Assembly (NCBI GenBank): GCA_035500775.1
Contig: DATJWY010000030.1
Coordinates: 1 to 20,118 of the forward strand
Direction of reading: 5' to 3'
Source of the DNA: DATJWY01 sp035500775
GTDB taxonomy: Bacteria; Pseudomonadota; Alphaproteobacteria; Acetobacterales; Acetobacteraceae
Length of the DNA stretch: 20,118 bases
This document shows, piece after piece, positions 7,876 to 14,805 of the stretch. The translations under genes and the position numbers were made by a program. How positions within the stretch are numbered: position 1 is the stretch's first letter; each line of letters begins with the position of its first letter. The notes beneath the pieces are model-generated. The model saw only the letters and a program-made list of their open reading frames with translations, was not told the DNA's origin and made no database searches.

Positions 7876-8190
7876 ATGCCAAGGCGCGTCCTGACGGGAC
7901 GGGTGACGAGCGACAAGATGGACAAGACCATCACGGTTCTTGTCACGCGTCGCGTCATGCATCCGTTGTACAAGAAGTTCATCCGGCGCTCGAAGAAGTA
8001 CGCGGCGCATGACGAGGCCAATCTGTGCGCCGTTGGCGACATGGTTCGGATCATCGAGTGCCCGCCGATCAGCAAGCGCAAGACCTGGACCGTGATCACC
8101 CGCAACGGCATGTCCGTTGCGGATGTCGAGGCTCCGGGCGACGCGACGGCCGCTGCGGCTGCCGTTGCTCAGCACCCCGAGCAGGTGTGA
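7876..8190 (+). CDS. rpsQ: 30S ribosomal protein S17 with Ala-rich tail
   Basis: S17 is an early-assembly OB-fold protein of the 30S body. The product is 104 residues, longer than the usual 76-90. The core is standard: MPRRVLTGRVTSDKMDKTI, VMHPLYKKFIRRSKKYAAHD, and VRIIECPPISKRKTW. After about residue 85 a low-complexity tail (EAPGDATAAAAAVAQHPEQV) is added before the stop. Base composition and codons do not change at the tail, so it looks like lineage-specific growth and not a frameshift. GAGGAG (7862-7867) lies 8 nt before the ATG. Confidence 0.96.
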   Translation: MPRRVLTGRVTSDKMDKTITVLVTRRVMHPLYKKFIRRSKKYAAHDEANLCAVGDMVRIIECPPISKRKTWTVITRNGMSVADVEAPGDATAAAAAVAQHPEQV

Positions 8191-8201
8191 GGGCCTAGAG
8201 A

Positions 8202-8570
8202 ATGATCCATCCCGAGACCAACCTGGATGTCGCCGATAATTCCGGCGCGCGTCGGGTGCAGTGCATCAAGGTGCTGGGCGGCTCCAAGCGGAAGACCGCC
8301 TCGGTCGGCGACGTGATCGTGGTCTCCGTCAAGGAGGCCATTCCGCGGGGCAAGGTGAAGAAGGGCGACGTGCACCAGGCGGTGATCGTGCGCACTGCTT
8401 TCGCCGTGCGTCGGCCGGATGGCAGCGCGATCCGCTTCGACCGCAATGCCGCGGTGCTGATCAACAAGCAGCAGGAGCCGATCGGCACCCGTATCTTCGG
8501 GCCGGTTGTGCGTGAGCTGCGGGCCCGCAAGTTCATGAAGATCATCTCGCTGGCGCCGGAGGTGCTGTAA
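8202..8570 (+). CDS. rplN: 50S ribosomal protein L14
   Basis: L14 lies at the subunit interface and is also the target of the silencing factor RsfS. The 122-residue product is exactly family length: MIHPETNLDVADNSGARRVQ, VGDVIVVSVKEAIPRGKVKKGDV in two parts, and GTRIFGPVVRELR. It is the head of the spc-type group in E. coli, but here it follows rpsQ by only 11 bp with no visible promoter, so S10 and spc genes appear fused into one unit. Its stop overlaps the rplX start (TAATG). Confidence 0.98.
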   Translation: MIHPETNLDVADNSGARRVQCIKVLGGSKRKTASVGDVIVVSVKEAIPRGKVKKGDVHQAVIVRTAFAVRRPDGSAIRFDRNAAVLINKQQEPIGTRIFGPVVRELRARKFMKIISLAPEVL

Positions 8571-8890
8571 TGGCCGCGCGCATCCGCAAGGGCGACCGGG
8601 TCCTGGTTATCACCGGCCGTGACAAGGGCAAGCGCGGCGAAGTGCTGCGTGTTCTGCCGGCCGAGAATCGCGCCGTCGTGCAGGGCGTCAACGTGGTCAA
8701 GCGCCACGTGAAGCCGCGCGGCATGGGCCAGCCCGGGGGCATCGTGGAGCAGGAGGCGACGATCCACCTCTCCAATCTGAAGCTCGTGGATCCGAAGAGC
8801 GATCAGCCGACCCGCGTCGGCTTCCGCGTCATCGAGGGCCAGGGCAAGGTTCGCGTGGCCAAGGCCACGGGCAACGTGATCGAGGGCTGA
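8570..8890 (+). CDS. rplX: 50S ribosomal protein L24
   Basis: L24 starts large-subunit assembly by binding the 5' region of 23S rRNA. The 106-residue product has a KOW motif near the N-terminus (RKGDRVLVITGRDKGKRGEV) and VQGVNVVKRHVKPRGMGQPG, followed by the EATIHLSNLKLVDP block. The ATG shares its A with the rplN TAA stop, so translation is coupled by termination-reinitiation. rplE follows after 4 bp. Confidence 0.97.
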   Translation: MAARIRKGDRVLVITGRDKGKRGEVLRVLPAENRAVVQGVNVVKRHVKPRGMGQPGGIVEQEATIHLSNLKLVDPKSDQPTRVGFRVIEGQGKVRVAKATGNVIEG

Positions 8891-8894
8891 GGCG

Positions 8895-9464
8895 ATGAGC
8901 GAGACGAGCGAGATCCGCGAGGTGCCTCGGCTCCAGGCGGTCTATGCGGAGAAGATCCGGGCCGCGCTGCAGAAGGAGTTCAACTACCAGAACCCGATGC
9001 AGGTGCCGAAGCTGGAGAAGATCGTCATCAACATGGGCGTGGGTGAGGCCGCGGGCGACCAGAAGAAGCTGGACGCCGCCGTTGCCGAGCTGACCCTCAT
9101 CGCCGGCCAGAAGCCGGTGAAGACGGTGGCGAAGAAGGCGATCGCCGGCTTCAAGATCCGCAAGGATCTGCCGATCGGCGCGAAGGTGACGCTGCGCCAG
9201 GCGCGGATGTACGAGTTCCTGGACCGGCTGGTGACCATCGCCCTGCCGCGCGTCCGCGACTTCCGCGGCATCCCCTCCGGCAAGGGCTTCGACGGCCGTG
9301 GCAACTTCGCCATGGGGCTGAAGGAACAGATTATCTTCCCGGAAATCGTGTATGACCGGGTGGACGCGATCCGCGGCATGGACATCGTGTTCGTGACGAC
9401 GGCGAAGACGGACGCGGAAGCGAAGGCGCTGCTCAAGGCGTTCGACGTTCCGTTCGCCGCCTGA
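8895..9464 (+). CDS. rplE: 50S ribosomal protein L5
   Basis: L5 binds 5S rRNA and forms part of the central protuberance, contacting P-site tRNA. The 189-residue product is slightly longer than the E. coli protein (179 aa) because of an acidic N-terminal stretch MSETSEIREVPRLQ. The core is clear: NPMQVPKLEKIVINMGVGEA, GQKPVKTVAKKAIAGFKIR, RVRDFRGIPSGKGFDGRGN and DIVFVTTAKTDAEAKALL. In E. coli, S8 represses the spc operon at the rplX-rplE junction. The 4-bp gap here leaves little room for the same RNA site outside coding sequence. Confidence 0.97.
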   Translation: MSETSEIREVPRLQAVYAEKIRAALQKEFNYQNPMQVPKLEKIVINMGVGEAAGDQKKLDAAVAELTLIAGQKPVKTVAKKAIAGFKIRKDLPIGAKVTLRQARMYEFLDRLVTIALPRVRDFRGIPSGKGFDGRGNFAMGLKEQIIFPEIVYDRVDAIRGMDIVFVTTAKTDAEAKALLKAFDVPFAA

Positions 9465-9488
9465 ACCAGGCTCCGCGCAGGATTTACA

Positions 9489-9519
9489 GTTTTGGGAAAA
9501 CCGCCGGCTCGATACCGGC
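9489..9519 (+). promoter_or_regulatory. Two adjacent hairpins in the rplE-rpsN gap
   Basis: GTTTT (9489-9493) pairs with AAAAC (9497-9501) around GGG, and GCCGG (9503-9507) pairs with CCGGC (9515-9519) around a 7-nt loop. They sit directly upstream of the rpsN Shine-Dalgarno sequence GGAGGA (9527-9532). This is one of the few gaps above 50 bp in the block, so a translational control role is possible but unproven. Confidence 0.35.
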
Positions 9520-9542
9520 AGGTTCCGGAGGACAAAGACGAG

Positions 9543-9848
9543 ATGGCCAAGACATCTGCGGTCAACCGCAACCTCAAGCGTCAGAGGATGGCCGAGCGTG
9601 ACCGCGCCAAGCGGGCCACGCTGAAGGACCAGTTGATGGACCGCACCCTCCCTGTTGAGGACCGGTTCGAGGCGTCGGTGAGGCTGGCGCAGCTGCCCCG
9701 CAATGGCAGCCGCACCCGCGTTCGCCTGCGTTGCGAGCTGACCGGCCGGTCGCGCGCCAACTATCGCAAGTTCAAGCTCTGCCGCATCGCGCTGCGTGAG
9801 CTGGCCAGCTCGGGTCAGATCCCCGGCATGGTCAAGGCGAGCTGGTAA
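9543..9848 (+). CDS. rpsN: 30S ribosomal protein S14, zinc-independent form
   Basis: S14 is a 30S head protein. The 101-residue product is the long, zinc-free (C-minus) type: it lacks the paired CxxC zinc ligands and has the family insertion ending in RLAQLPRNGSRTRVRLRCEL. The conserved C-terminal block is TGRSRANYRKFKLCRIALRE and the end GMVKASW. The ATG at 9543 gives MAKTSAVNRN and has GGAGGA 10 nt upstream; an in-frame ATG at 9492 would add 17 unrelated residues. It follows a 78-bp structured gap. Confidence 0.97.
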   Translation: MAKTSAVNRNLKRQRMAERDRAKRATLKDQLMDRTLPVEDRFEASVRLAQLPRNGSRTRVRLRCELTGRSRANYRKFKLCRIALRELASSGQIPGMVKASW

Positions 9849-9860
9849 GGGGACCGAGCG

Positions 9861-10259
9861 ATGTCACTATCCGATCCCCTGGGGGATATGCTTACGCGCA
9901 TCCGGAATGCGCAGCGCAGCCGTCAGACGTCCTGCGTCTCTCCGGCTTCCAAGCTGCGCACCAACGTGCTCGATGTTCTGAAGCGCGAGGGCTATATCCG
10001 CGGCTTCAGCGCCGAGGAGCTGCGGCCTGGTGTCGCCCAGCTGCGCATCGAGCTGAAGTACAATGAAGGCGAGCCGGTCATCAAGGAGATCCACCGCGTC
10101 TCCAAGCCCGGCCGGCGCGTCTATTCGAAGATCAAGGAACTGCCGCGCGTCTATGCCGGGCTGGGTGTGTCCATCCTGTCCACGCCGCGTGGTGTGCTGA
10201 GCGATGCCGAGGCCCGCGCTGCCAATGTTGGCGGCGAGGTCCTGTGCCGCGTCTTCTGA
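9861..10259 (+). CDS. rpsH: 30S ribosomal protein S8
   Basis: S8 binds the central domain of 16S rRNA and in E. coli represses the spc operon. The 132-residue product has normal length, starting MSLSDPLGDMLTRIRNAQ. It contains KREGYIRGF and KPGRRVYSKIKELPRVYAGLG in sequence, and the C-terminal STPRGVLSDAEAR with GGEVLCRVF that contacts rRNA. It begins 12 bp after rpsN behind AAGGGGA. Confidence 0.98.
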   Translation: MSLSDPLGDMLTRIRNAQRSRQTSCVSPASKLRTNVLDVLKREGYIRGFSAEELRPGVAQLRIELKYNEGEPVIKEIHRVSKPGRRVYSKIKELPRVYAGLGVSILSTPRGVLSDAEARAANVGGEVLCRVF

Positions 10260-10272
10260 CGGAGGATCGCAG

Positions 10273-10806
10273 ATGTCGCGCGTAGGCAAATATCCGGTCG
10301 AGATCCCGGCGGGCGTGCAGGTGGCGATTGCCAACGGCGTGCTGACGGCGAAGGGCAAGCTCGGCGAGCTCAAGCTGCCTCTGACCCCGCATGTCGAGAC
10401 CACGGTCGAGGACAACAAGGTCACCGTGAAGCCGGCCTCCGGCGAGCGGCAGGCGCGGATGATGTGGGGCACCACGCGGGCGCTGATCGCCTGCATGGTG
10501 AAGGGCGTCTCCAGCGGCTACAGCAAGACCATGGAGATCACCGGCACGGGTTATCGCGCCGCGGTGCAGGGGAGCAACCTGGTGCTGAACCTGGGCTTCT
10601 CGCATGACGTGGTCTACCCGGTGCCGCCGGGGATCAAGATCACCACGCCGCGTCCGACCGCCATCACGGTCGAGGGCGTGGACAAGCGACTGGTTGGGCA
10701 GGTCGCGGCGGAGATCCGCAGCTGGCGTCTGCCGGAACCCTATAAGGGCAAGGGCGTACGGTACGATACCGAGACGATCCGGCGCAAGGAAGGCAAGAAG
10801 AAATAA
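10273..10806 (+). CDS. rplF: 50S ribosomal protein L6
   Basis: L6 lies near the sarcin-ricin loop and the factor-binding site. The 177-residue product has the two tandem L6 domains and starts MSRVGKYPVEIPAGV. It shows the second-domain motif TGTGYRAAVQGSNLVLNLGF and GVDKRLVGQVAAEIRSWRLP, ending with YKGKGVRYDTETIRRKEGKK. The ATG at 10273 follows GGAGG (10261-10265); an upstream in-frame ATG at 10204 lies within rpsH. Its TAA stop overlaps the rplR ATG by one base. Confidence 0.98.
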   Translation: MSRVGKYPVEIPAGVQVAIANGVLTAKGKLGELKLPLTPHVETTVEDNKVTVKPASGERQARMMWGTTRALIACMVKGVSSGYSKTMEITGTGYRAAVQGSNLVLNLGFSHDVVYPVPPGIKITTPRPTAITVEGVDKRLVGQVAAEIRSWRLPEPYKGKGVRYDTETIRRKEGKKK

Positions 10807-11168
10807 TGAGCGCTCAACTGGATCTGCGGGAGCGTCGGCGCGAGCGTCTGCGCTTCCAGCTTCGCCGCAAGGCCGGCGGGCGTCCGCGTCTGTCGGTCTT
10901 CCGCTCTGGCAAGCACATCTACGCCCAGGTCATCGACGATGCGGCCGGCCGCACGGTCGCGGCGGCGTCTTCCATCGAGAAGACGCTCCGCGAGGGGCTG
11001 CGCACCGGCGCCGACAAGGCGGCGGCGGAGGCGGTCGGCAAGCTGGTCGCCGAGCGCGCGGTGGCGGCGGGTGTGACCGAGGTCGTCTTCGATCGCGGCT
11101 CGTATATTTACCATGGCCGCGTCAAGGCGCTGGCCGATGCCGCCCGTGAGGGCGGGCTGTCCTTCTGA
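10806..11168 (+). CDS. rplR: 50S ribosomal protein L18
   Basis: L18 binds 5S rRNA and carries it to the large subunit with L5. The 120-residue product has the family length. Landmarks are RERRRERLRFQLRRKAGGRP, LSVFRSGKHIYAQVIDD, and the C-terminal FDRGSYIYHGRVKALADAAR. The basic N-terminal tail is typical of the family. TAATG overlap with rplF implies coupled translation. rpsE follows after 12 bp. Confidence 0.98.
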   Translation: MSAQLDLRERRRERLRFQLRRKAGGRPRLSVFRSGKHIYAQVIDDAAGRTVAAASSIEKTLREGLRTGADKAAAEAVGKLVAERAVAAGVTEVVFDRGSYIYHGRVKALADAAREGGLSF

Positions 11169-11180
11169 CGGGAGCAGGCA

Positions 11181-11774
11181 ATGGCACGTGAACCGAGGGA
11201 AGGCGGCCGAGGCCGCGAGGGTCGGGACCGCGATCGCGAGCGCGACGGCGGCGATGAGCTGATTGACAAGCTGGTCACCATCAACCGCGTGGCCAAGGTG
11301 GTGAAGGGCGGCCGTCGTTTCGCCTTCGCCGCCCTGGTCGTGGTTGGCGACCAGAAGGGCCGCGTCGGCTATGGCGCGGGCAAGGCGCGTGAGGTGCCGG
11401 AGGCAATCCGCAAGGCCACGGACCGCGCCAAGCGCGCGATGATCCGGGTGCCGATGAAGGAAGGCCGCACCCTGCATCATGACGTGGCCGGCCATTACGG
11501 CGCGGGCAAGGTCGTGCTGCGCTCGGCCGTGGCGGGCACCGGCATCATCGCCGGCGGTCCGATGCGCGCGGTGTTCGAGAGCCTGGGCATTGGCGACGTC
11601 GTCGCCAAGTCGCTCGGGAGCCGCAACCCGCATAACATGGTGAAGGCGACTTTCGCCGCGCTGCAGCAATGCGCGAGCCCGCGTTCGGTGGCGAACCGGC
11701 GTGGCAAGAAGGTCGCGGACATTCTTGGCAAGCGCGAGCATGCGCCGGCGCAGGAGGCCGAGGCCAATGTCTGA
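11181..11774 (+). CDS. rpsE: 30S ribosomal protein S5
   Basis: S5 contributes to decoding fidelity and mRNA entry. The 197-residue product is longer than the E. coli protein (167 aa) because of a charged, low-complexity N-terminus rich in Arg, Asp, Glu and Gly (about residues 2-30). This is followed by the double-stranded-RNA-binding-like domain starting LIDKLVTINRVAKVVKGGRR. VGYGAGKAREVPEAIRKA and GTGIIAGGPMRAVFE are intact. The ATG at 11181 is supported by GGGAGC. The final 8 bp overlap rpmD. Confidence 0.97.
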   Translation: MAREPREGGRGREGRDRDRERDGGDELIDKLVTINRVAKVVKGGRRFAFAALVVVGDQKGRVGYGAGKAREVPEAIRKATDRAKRAMIRVPMKEGRTLHHDVAGHYGAGKVVLRSAVAGTGIIAGGPMRAVFESLGIGDVVAKSLGSRNPHNMVKATFAALQQCASPRSVANRRGKKVADILGKREHAPAQEAEANV

Positions 11775-11955
11775 GAGCACCGGCAAGGTCCGCGTCACGC
11801 AGATCGCCTCTCCGATCGGGCGCAAGCCCGGTCAGAAGGAGACGCTGATCGGTCTCGGGCTGAACAAGCTGCGTCGCACGCGGGAACTGGAGGACACGCC
11901 GTCCGTGAGGGGCATGATCCGCAAGGTCGCCCACCTCGTGCGCGTGGAGGGGTAA
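11767..11955 (+). CDS. rpmD: 50S ribosomal protein L30
   Basis: L30 is a small 23S rRNA-binding protein present in only some bacterial lineages. The 62-residue product shows VRVTQIASPIGRKPGQKETL and IGLGLNKLRRTRELEDTPSV, both typical. The ATG at 11767 overlaps the last 8 bp of rpsE in another frame, with CAGGAGG (11751-11757) 9 nt upstream. That Shine-Dalgarno placement decides the start over an in-frame ATG at 11701. rplO begins one base after its stop. Confidence 0.97.
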   Translation: MSESTGKVRVTQIASPIGRKPGQKETLIGLGLNKLRRTRELEDTPSVRGMIRKVAHLVRVEG

Positions 11956-11956
11956 G

Positions 11957-12445
11957 ATGAAGCTGAATGAACTCCGCGATAACCCGGGGGCGCGGCCGAA
12001 GTCCAAGCGCCTCGGGCGCGGCATCGGCTCCGGCAAGGGTAAGACCTCCGGTAAGGGTGTGAAGGGTCAGAAGGCGCGTGAGGGCGTGTCGCTGAACGGG
12101 TTCGAGGGCGGTCAGCTCCCGATCTACCGGCGTCTGCCGAAGCGTGGCTTCACCAACCTGTTCCGCAAGGAATACGCGCCGATCAATCTCGGCTCGCTCA
12201 ACGCGGCGATCGAGGCGGGGCGTCTGGACGCCGCGCAGCCGATCACCGAGGAGAGCCTGCGGAATGCCGGCCTGGTGCGCGGCGGCAAGGTTGCCGGCGT
12301 GCGCCTGCTGGCCCGTGGTGAGATCACCCGTCCGGTGACGATCACCGTTTCCGGTGCGTCGGCGGCCGCGGTTGCCGCGGTGCAGTCGGCTGGCGGTACG
12401 GTGACGACGACTGTGGCGACCGCCTCGGCGGAAGCCAGCGCATAA
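11957..12445 (+). CDS. rplO: 50S ribosomal protein L15
   Basis: L15 binds 23S rRNA late in assembly. The 162-residue product begins MKLNELRDNPGARPKSKRLG with the glycine-rich GKGKTSGKGVKGQKAREG loop, then NGFEGGQLPIYRRLPKRGF. The C-terminal domain ends with an Ala/Thr/Val-rich tail (after about residue 145) that exceeds the core. It is the last ribosomal gene of this block; a 284-bp gap with strong hairpins follows before secY. Confidence 0.97.
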   Translation: MKLNELRDNPGARPKSKRLGRGIGSGKGKTSGKGVKGQKAREGVSLNGFEGGQLPIYRRLPKRGFTNLFRKEYAPINLGSLNAAIEAGRLDAAQPITEESLRNAGLVRGGKVAGVRLLARGEITRPVTITVSGASAAAVAAVQSAGGTVTTTVATASAEASA

Positions 12446-12729
12446 GACTGGTTTGGGGCCGCCGGCCCCAAACCCCTCCGGGGTGTCACGCGTTCAGCGT
12501 GTTGCGGCGCGTGCCGCGCCCCGGCTCTGGCGCCCGTTTCAGCGTGAGCGCCCAGCTATTTCTTTTTAGAGCCAGAACGATTGGGTGCGGCGCCGGCCGG
12601 GCTGTCGGGGCGACGGGCCTGACCTGCGCTCTTGCGATTGCCTCGTCGCCAAGGCAAACATGCCCGAGTCATGAAGCGTCGCGGGCACAGCAAAGGCGGG
12701 CGGCGCTGCTTTAAAAGAGGAACACGCTG
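12446..12729. other. rplO-secY intergenic region rich in hairpins
   Basis: This 284-bp gap is long for the locus, where secY usually follows rplO closely. From left to right it holds a perfect palindrome (12451-12473), a small dyad CCCC/GGGG (12473-12483), CACGC/GCGTG (12487-12501) and GGCGCG/CGCGCC (12506-12520). The rest (12521-12715) shows no convincing promoter. A 38-codon minus-strand open frame (12672-12556, ending NRSGSKKK) is the only protein-like reading and has no visible ribosome-binding site. The secY Shine-Dalgarno sequence AAAAGAGG lies at about 12713-12720. Confidence 0.55.
12451..12473. repeat. Perfect 10-bp palindrome, GTTTGGGGCC family
   Basis: GTTTGGGGCC (12451-12460) and GGCCCCAAAC (12464-12473) are perfect reverse complements around GCC. 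CCCTCCGGGG follows. The composition resembles the GGGGCC-rich hairpins at 19747-19791, suggesting a dispersed intergenic palindrome family. It could end part of the transcription after rplO or stabilise the upstream mRNA. No T run follows on the plus strand. Confidence 0.5.
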
Positions 12730-14076
12730 ATGGCCTCTGCGGCCGAGCAGCTCGCGGCAAATCTCAACCTCGGCGTGCTCTCAAAGGCCACCGAGCTTCG
12801 TAAACGGCTTTGGTTCACGCTCGGTGCGCTGATCGTCTATCGCCTGGGCACGTACATCCCGGTACCGGGTGTGGACGCTGCGGTCATGGGCGAGTTGATG
12901 CAGCAGCATGGCGGCGGCATCCTTGGCATGTTCGACATGTTCAGCGGTGGCGCGCTCGGGCGGATGACGGTGTTCGCGCTGAACATCATGCCGTACATCT
13001 CCGCCAGCATCATCGTACAGTTGATGTCTGCCGCCATTCCTTCGCTCGAGGCGCTGAAGAAGGAAGGGGAGAGCGGGCGCAAGAAGCTCAATCAATACAC
13101 CCGCTATCTCACGGTGATGATCGCACTGTTCCAGGCGTACGGCATTGCCGTCGGGCTGGAAGGCATGCATGGCGCGCTCGGGGCGGCGGTCATCGATCCG
13201 GGCCTGATGTTCCGCTTCTCCTGTGTCGTCACGCTGGTCGGCGGAACGATGTTCCTAATGTGGCTCGGCGAGCAGATCACCGCGCGCGGCATCGGCAACG
13301 GTACGAGCCTGATCATCTTCGCCGGCATCGTCGCCAACCTGCCCCACGCGCTCGCTAACCTGCTGGAACTGGGCCGTACCGGCGCGCTTTCGCCGGTGTT
13401 CATCGTCGCCTTCATGCTTATCGCGGCGGCGGTGATCGCCTTCATCGTGTTCATGGAGCGGGCGCAGCGGCGAATCGTGATCCAGTATCCGAAGCGCCAG
13501 GTGGGAACCCGCATGTTCGGCGGCGACTCGACCCACATGCCGCTGAAGATCAACACCTCGGGCGTGATTCCGCCGATCTTCGCGAGTTCGATCCTGCTGG
13601 TCCCGGCGACCATCGCCGGCTTCTCCCGCGGCACCGGCGCGCCCTCCTGGGTGACATGGATCAGCGGCCAGCTCGCGCATGGTCAGCCCTTGTATATGGC
13701 GATGTACGCGGGACTGATCGTCTTCTTCTCGTATTTCTATACGGCGGTGGTGTTTAACCCGCAGGAGACCGCCGACAATCTGAAGAAGTATGGCGGCTTC
13801 ATTCCCGGTATCCGTCCGGGCAGCCACACCGCTGAATTCTTCGATCATATTCTGACGCGGCTGACCACGATCGGCGCCCTTTATCTCGTGGCCGTCTGTC
13901 TGCTGCCGGAAATCCTGATCAGCCGCTATGGCGTGCCATTTTACTTTGGCGGCACCAGCCTGATGATTATCGTTTCGGTGACTATGGACACGGTCACGCA
14001 GATCCAGTCTCATCTGCTGGCGCATCAATATGAGGGCCTCATCAGGAAGGCCCGGGTGAGGAGACGTAATCGTTGA
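12730..14076 (+). CDS. secY: Preprotein translocase subunit SecY
   Basis: SecY forms the protein-conducting channel in the inner membrane with SecE and SecG. The 448-residue product has ten predicted membrane helices. The first starts near residue 27 (LWFTLGALIVYRLGTYIPVP), followed by the plug-region segment with FDMFSGGALGRMTVFALNIM. GNGTSLIIFAGIVANLP and the basic cytoplasmic loop QRRIVIQYPKRQVGTRMFGG are conserved and needed for SecA and ribosome contact. The C-terminal tail LLAHQYEGLIRKARVRRRNR is typical. The ATG follows AAAAGAGG. It is separated from rplO by 284 bp but overlaps adk by 4 bp. Confidence 0.98.
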   Translation: MASAAEQLAANLNLGVLSKATELRKRLWFTLGALIVYRLGTYIPVPGVDAAVMGELMQQHGGGILGMFDMFSGGALGRMTVFALNIMPYISASIIVQLMSAAIPSLEALKKEGESGRKKLNQYTRYLTVMIALFQAYGIAVGLEGMHGALGAAVIDPGLMFRFSCVVTLVGGTMFLMWLGEQITARGIGNGTSLIIFAGIVANLPHALANLLELGRTGALSPVFIVAFMLIAAAVIAFIVFMERAQRRIVIQYPKRQVGTRMFGGDSTHMPLKINTSGVIPPIFASSILLVPATIAGFSRGTGAPSWVTWISGQLAHGQPLYMAMYAGLIVFFSYFYTAVVFNPQETADNLKKYGGFIPGIRPGSHTAEFFDHILTRLTTIGALYLVAVCLLPEILISRYGVPFYFGGTSLMIIVSVTMDTVTQIQSHLLAHQYEGLIRKARVRRRNR

Positions 14077-14759
14077 ATCTCATACTCCTCGGCCCTCCGG
14101 GGGCTGGAAAAGGCACGCAGGCTTCGCTGTTGGCTCAGCGCGATGGACTCGCTCAGGTTTCGACCGGTGACATGCTCCGCGCCGAGGTCGCCGCCGGCAG
14201 CGAGATCGGCCAGAAGGCCAAGAGCATCATGGAGTCGGGCGGCCTGGTGCCGGACGAGATCATCATCGAGATGCTTGGCGGCCGGGTGCGCCAGCCGGAT
14301 TGCGCCCGTGGCTTCATCCTGGACGGGTTTCCCCGCACCGTGCCGCAGGCCGAGGCGCTGGATAAGCTGCTCGCCGGTCTCGGGCTGTCGCTGGATGCCG
14401 TGATCGAGCTGCGCGTGGACGATGAGGCGCTGGTCGAGCGAATCGCGGGCCGCTTCGCCTGCGCGAAGTGCGGCGCCGGCTATCACGACTCGTATAAGCC
14501 GACGAAGGAGTCGGGGGTCTGCGATCAGTGCGGCAGTCATGATTTCGTCCGCCGCGCCGATGACAAGCGGGAAACCGTGGTGGCCCGGCTGGAAGCGTAC
14601 CACAAGAAGACCGCGCCGATTCTGCCCTTCTATGAGGCGCAGGGGCGGCTCTACACGGTGGACGGCATGGCGGAAATCGGCGCCGTGACGCGGGAAATCG
14701 AACGCATTCTGGCCAGTTTGCCGGCCGATGAGGTCCGGGCTCAGCTCACGGCAAGTTGA
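14073..14759 (+). CDS. adk: Adenylate kinase with zinc-type LID
   Basis: Adenylate kinase converts ATP and AMP to two ADP in the cytoplasm. The 228-residue product has the P-loop GPPGAGKGT (7-15), STGDMLR (30-36) and the AMP-site block GFILDGFPRT (80-89). It also has a long LID carrying four cysteines, C130, C133, C150 and C153, in CxxC pairs, as in zinc-binding adenylate kinases. The start is a TTG at 14073 inside TTGA, overlapping the secY stop by 4 bp. This choice is supported by GAGGAG near 14057-14062 and by the canonical MNLILLGPPGAGKG N-terminus. The secY-adk-rpsM order is common in this class. A promoter follows the stop, so it is likely the last gene of the secY unit. Confidence 0.96.
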   Translation: MNLILLGPPGAGKGTQASLLAQRDGLAQVSTGDMLRAEVAAGSEIGQKAKSIMESGGLVPDEIIIEMLGGRVRQPDCARGFILDGFPRTVPQAEALDKLLAGLGLSLDAVIELRVDDEALVERIAGRFACAKCGAGYHDSYKPTKESGVCDQCGSHDFVRRADDKRETVVARLEAYHKKTAPILPFYEAQGRLYTVDGMAEIGAVTREIERILASLPADEVRAQLTAS

Positions 14760-14769
14760 TCTGTTTGCG

Positions 14770-14797
14770 TTGACATGGCGGGCGCGGACGCTATAGT
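14770..14797 (+). promoter_or_regulatory. Sigma70-type promoter of the alpha operon
   Basis: A perfect -35 TTGACA (14770-14775) and a -10 TATAGT (14792-14797) are 16 bp apart, followed by a GC-rich discriminator. The start of transcription would be near 14803-14805, about 120 nt before rpsM. This is the best promoter match in the window and begins 11 bp after the adk stop. Confidence 0.75.
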
Positions 14798-14805
14798 CCG
14801 CGCCC
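14780..14805. promoter_or_regulatory. Perfect inverted repeat overlapping the -10 box, candidate operator
   Basis: GGGCGCGGAC (14780-14789) and GTCCGCGCCC (14796-14805) are perfect reverse complements around GCTATA. The dyad centre lies in the promoter -10 region and the arms span the spacer and the start site. A dimeric regulator bound here would block RNA polymerase. It would be mostly untranscribed, so an RNA hairpin role is less likely. Confidence 0.45.

Noticed and set aside
6473..7882. 469-codon open frame on the minus strand opposite rpsC-rpmC
   Set aside because: It is a shadow of high-GC codons; the plus strand holds well-conserved genes over its whole length.
12499..12714. 71-codon plus-strand open frame in the rplO-secY gap
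   Set aside because: It has low-complexity composition, no ribosome-binding site and crosses hairpins; treated as chance.
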